Of a stretch of DNA of 5,057 nucleotides, positions 1-5,057 are shown in pieces (within the stretch, counting starts at the first letter, position 1; the number at the start of each line of letters is the position of its first letter). The stretch covers positions 1-5,057 of the forward strand of contig JAPOON010000171.1 of NCBI GenBank assembly GCA_026713405.1, given 5' to 3'. The position numbers were made by a program, and so were the translations under genes. The stretch is from Gammaproteobacteria bacterium (GTDB taxonomy: Bacteria > Pseudomonadota > Gammaproteobacteria > Pseudomonadales > Azotimanducaceae_A). Under the pieces are notes generated by a model that saw only the letters and a list, made by a program, of their open reading frames with translations, ran no database searches and was not told the DNA's origin.

Positions 1-2963
<2,963 letters not shown>

Positions 2964-2973
2964 GTTTCCACGT

Positions 2974-2979
2974 TCCTCC
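2974..2979 (-). promoter_or_regulatory. Ribosome-binding site of zipA (GGAGGA)
   Basis: GGAGGA on the minus strand lies 10 nt before the zipA ATG at 2963. It is a near-complete Shine-Dalgarno and supports this start codon. It immediately follows the downstream arm (AACCAC) of a short inverted repeat, so pairing of that repeat would place a stem directly beside the site. Confidence 0.8.
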
Positions 2980-3024
2980 GTGGTTTGCCTCGTCGCGGCC
3001 AGGCCACTACCGGTTCACAACCAC
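2980..3024 (-). repeat. 6-bp inverted repeat in the smc-zipA spacer
   Basis: Reading the minus strand, GTGGTT (3024-3019) and AACCAC (2985-2980) are exact reverse complements separated by 33 nt. The stem does not extend in either direction and there is no T-run, so this is not an intrinsic terminator. A 6-bp match with a long loop can arise by chance; its only notable property is that it abuts the zipA Shine-Dalgarno. Function, if any, is unknown. Confidence 0.25.
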
Positions 3025-3025
3025 T

Positions 3026-5056
3026 TCACGAAGCCGCCATCGCCGCAGCTTCTTCGATATCCACGGAAACCAGGCGGGAGACGCCCGGTTCGCTCATGGT
3101 GACACCGATCAGGTGATCCGCCATTTCCATGGTGAGCTTGTTATGGGTGATGACGAGGAACTGCACGCCTCGCGACATCTCCCGGATCAGGTCGGCAACG
3201 CGCGCCACGTTGTTGTCGTCGAGGGGCGCATCGATCTCGTCCAGGATACACACCGGACTCGGATTGAGCTGAAAGATGGCGAATATCAACGAAACCGCAG
3301 TCAGCGCCTTCTCGCCACCCGACAACTGATGAACGTTGGCGTTGCGCTTGCCCGGCGGCCTCGCCATGACCGAAACGCCGGTATCCAGCAAGTCCTGCCC
3401 CGTCAGCGTCAACTGGGCGTGCCCGCCCCCGAACAGCTTGGGAAACACCTTCGCCAGGTTGGCATTGATGACATCGAAGGTGTCCTTGAACCGGGCGCGC
3501 GTCTCCGTATCGATCTTGCGGATGGCGCTCTGCAGGGTGTCCAGGGCCCGTTCCAGGTCATCGTGCTGCGCATCGAGCCAGGCCTTCCGCTCCGATTCCA
3601 CGCCGTATTCCTCGATGGCCGCGAGGTTGACCGGCTCCAGCCTGCGAATGCGCCTGTCGAGACTCTCCAGTTTCTGCTCCCAGTCTGCGGCGGCCGCATC
3701 GTCTGGAACGCCATCCAGCACTGTAGCCAGGTCGTGGCCGGTGGCCTCCGCCCGCTCCCGGTCGTTGTTCTGTTCCACGCTCAGGCCCTGGCGCTCGATG
3801 CGGGCGGCCTCCCGCTCGCGCCGGGCGGCATCGACAGCGCCGGCTGCCTCGTCGCGCGCCGTCTCCAGCTCGCGGATGTGGTCTGCAAGCTCGCCGAGCC
3901 GGGTTCGTACTTCCCGTTGACGATTCTCGGCTTCGTGCTGCTCTGCGAGTTTCATGTCCAGCTCGGACTGCAGGCCCGGCAATGGCGAGGCGGTCTGCTC
4001 GATATTGCGTTCCAGCGTCAGCCGGCGGCGTTCCAGCTCGTCCGCCTGTTCGACCAGCCGTTCGCGCGCCGTGCGGATCGCCTCCAGGCGCGAGGCGTGG
4101 CTCTGCCTTTCTCCGTTGAGGGCATGAAAGTCATCGTGTCGGGAACGGGCTGCCTGCCGCGCCCCATCGAGTTCTTCAAGCAGCCGGGTCCTGGACTGCG
4201 CCAGGGTCTCACCCAGCGGAGCGATTTTCTCTGCCGCCTTTTCGGCAGCGGAGAGTTCCTGACGGGCACCCGCGAGGCTCTCGCATTCGAGCTCGAGCTG
4301 CCTCTCGAAATCCGCCCGGTCGCGCTGCAGGCGGTCCCGCTGGGCATCGGCCGATTCCAGCCTGACCTGCTGAACGCCGTGATCCGCCTTCAACTCCGCC
4401 AGGGCCTCGCTGGTCTCGTCCGCCTGTGCCTGCAGCGTCTCGCGCTCTGCTTCCAGGGCGCGGACGACTTCCCGCGCCCCATCCAGCCCGCCCTGCAGGT
4501 CCGCAACGGCGCCTTCGGCCTCTTCTACCCTTACCTCGAGGGTTTCCAGTTCCTGGGCGCGCTGGATGATGCCGGCGTCAGCGTCCGACTCGGGGAACTT
4601 GCGCATCCAGTCCGGCCCAACCCAGAGACCGGAACGGGTGACGATGCTCTCGCCGGGATTGAGCGTCGACCGGCTATCCAGGGCGACCTGATCGGTTTCG
4701 GCGGCAAATACACCGTGGAGCAGGGAACCAAGCTTCATGTCCGAGCTGCGGATCAGGGAATTCAGGCTGGGCAGTTCACCCTGCAGCGACGCATCGACCC
4801 GCGCTTCGACGAGAGCCACCTGGCCGCCGTCCAACGCCGACAGGGCCGCTGCGTAGCTTGCGGCATCGTCAACCCGCAGCCCCTGCAGAAACTCGCCCAG
4901 AACCAGTTCCACGGCCCGCTCCCAGCCGGACACCACACTCAGCGTCTCGCCGACCCTTGGCGCCTCTTCCAGGCCCTGCGTCGCGATCCAGTTGCGCACG
5001 TCTTCGTCGGTGCGCCCCAGCGCCGCCTGTTGCGCTGCCTGGCTGGTCGCGAGTTC
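3026..5056 (-). CDS. smc: Chromosome segregation protein SMC, C-terminal part (5' end beyond the window)
   Basis: SMC is the ATPase core of the bacterial condensin, which with ScpA and ScpB extrudes DNA loops and organises and segregates replicated chromosomes. 676 residues are visible; the N-terminal head and most of the first coiled-coil arm lie outside the window. In fragment numbering, the hinge spans about 30-165, beginning near GWERAVELVLGEFLQG. A long charged coiled coil (about 165-475) returns to the head, with proline-containing breaks near 280 and 358-360. The C-terminal head follows: EPVNLAAIEEY (474-484), FPKLFGGGHAQL (538-549), the ABC signature LSGGEKALTA (578-587), Walker B with the catalytic acid and D-loop ILDEIDAPLDD (604-614), and VITHNK with the switch histidine (635-640). 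These motifs separate it from MukB and from RecN or SbcC. The GTG at 4999 is internal, because the frame stays open with SMC-like sequence to the edge. The stop is TGA at 3026-3028. It is upstream of zipA and probably cotranscribed; scpA and scpB are not present here. Confidence 0.97.
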   Translation of the reverse strand, partial: ELATSQAAQQAALGRTDEDVRNWIATQGLEEAPRVGETLSVVSGWERAVELVLGEFLQGLRVDDAASYAAALSALDGGQVALVEARVDASLQGELPSLNSLIRSSDMKLGSLLHGVFAAETDQVALDSRSTLNPGESIVTRSGLWVGPDWMRKFPESDADAGIIQRAQELETLEVRVEEAEGAVADLQGGLDGAREVVRALEAERETLQAQADETSEALAELKADHGVQQVRLESADAQRDRLQRDRADFERQLELECESLAGARQELSAAEKAAEKIAPLGETLAQSRTRLLEELDGARQAARSRHDDFHALNGERQSHASRLEAIRTARERLVEQADELERRRLTLERNIEQTASPLPGLQSELDMKLAEQHEAENRQREVRTRLGELADHIRELETARDEAAGAVDAARREREAARIERQGLSVEQNNDRERAEATGHDLATVLDGVPDDAAAADWEQKLESLDRRIRRLEPVNLAAIEEYGVESERKAWLDAQHDDLERALDTLQSAIRKIDTETRARFKDTFDVINANLAKVFPKLFGGGHAQLTLTGQDLLDTGVSVMARPPGKRNANVHQLSGGEKALTAVSLIFAIFQLNPSPVCILDEIDAPLDDNNVARVADLIREMSRGVQFLVITHNKLTMEMADHLIGVTMSEPGVSRLVSVDIEEAAAMAAS

Positions 5057-5057
5057 G

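Noticed and set aside
2964..3025. A promoter or intrinsic terminator between smc and zipA
   Set aside because: No convincing -10/-35 pair is present, and the only hairpin is 6 bp with a long loop and no T-run. Readthrough transcription is the simpler reading.
3336..3920. A 194-codon plus-strand open frame opposite smc
   Set aside because: Serine/arginine-rich, low-information translation typical of an antisense frame over a coiled-coil gene; the minus strand encodes well-conserved SMC sequence.
4997..4999. GTG as a possible start of smc
   Set aside because: The frame stays open to the right edge and the upstream residues continue as SMC-like sequence. The hinge alone begins here, so a start at this point would lack the N-terminal head.

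Overview
The window holds three genes, all read from the minus strand and packed closely: the 3' two-thirds or so of smc (right), a complete zipA (middle) and nearly all of ligA (left). Transcription runs right to left, smc > zipA > ligA. The left edge cuts off only the last few codons of ligA. The right edge cuts smc just before its hinge domain.

The order smc-zipA-ligA points to a gammaproteobacterium that keeps SMC rather than MukBEF, as in pseudomonads, xanthomonads and many Chromatiales-like lineages. In enterics only the zipA-ligA pair remains. ZipA is essentially restricted to Gammaproteobacteria, which supports this placement. The DNA is GC-rich with strong G/C preference in third codon positions: ligA has no TTA, CTA or TCA codon over about 600 codons. 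I cannot name a genus from sequence alone.

Region by region: 1-1981 (minus) is ligA, an NAD+-dependent DNA ligase with adenylation, OB, zinc-finger, HhH and BRCT parts. 1982-2009 is a 28-bp spacer carrying the ligA ribosome-binding site. 2010-2963 (minus) is zipA, a membrane-anchored FtsZ-binding division protein. 2964-3025 is a 62-bp spacer with a strong Shine-Dalgarno for zipA and a 6-bp inverted repeat beside it. 3026-5056 (minus) is smc, covering the hinge, the returning coiled-coil arm and the C-terminal ATPase head. No stretch over 62 bp lacks a gene.

The genes serve chromosome compaction and segregation (SMC), assembly of the division ring (ZipA) and sealing of DNA nicks in replication and repair (LigA). 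The short spacers and shared strand suggest one transcript, with no visible terminator or promoter between genes. I found no mobile element, CRISPR array, RNA gene or sign of a new system. This is an ordinary conserved housekeeping cluster, and the findings below are small deviations within known families.
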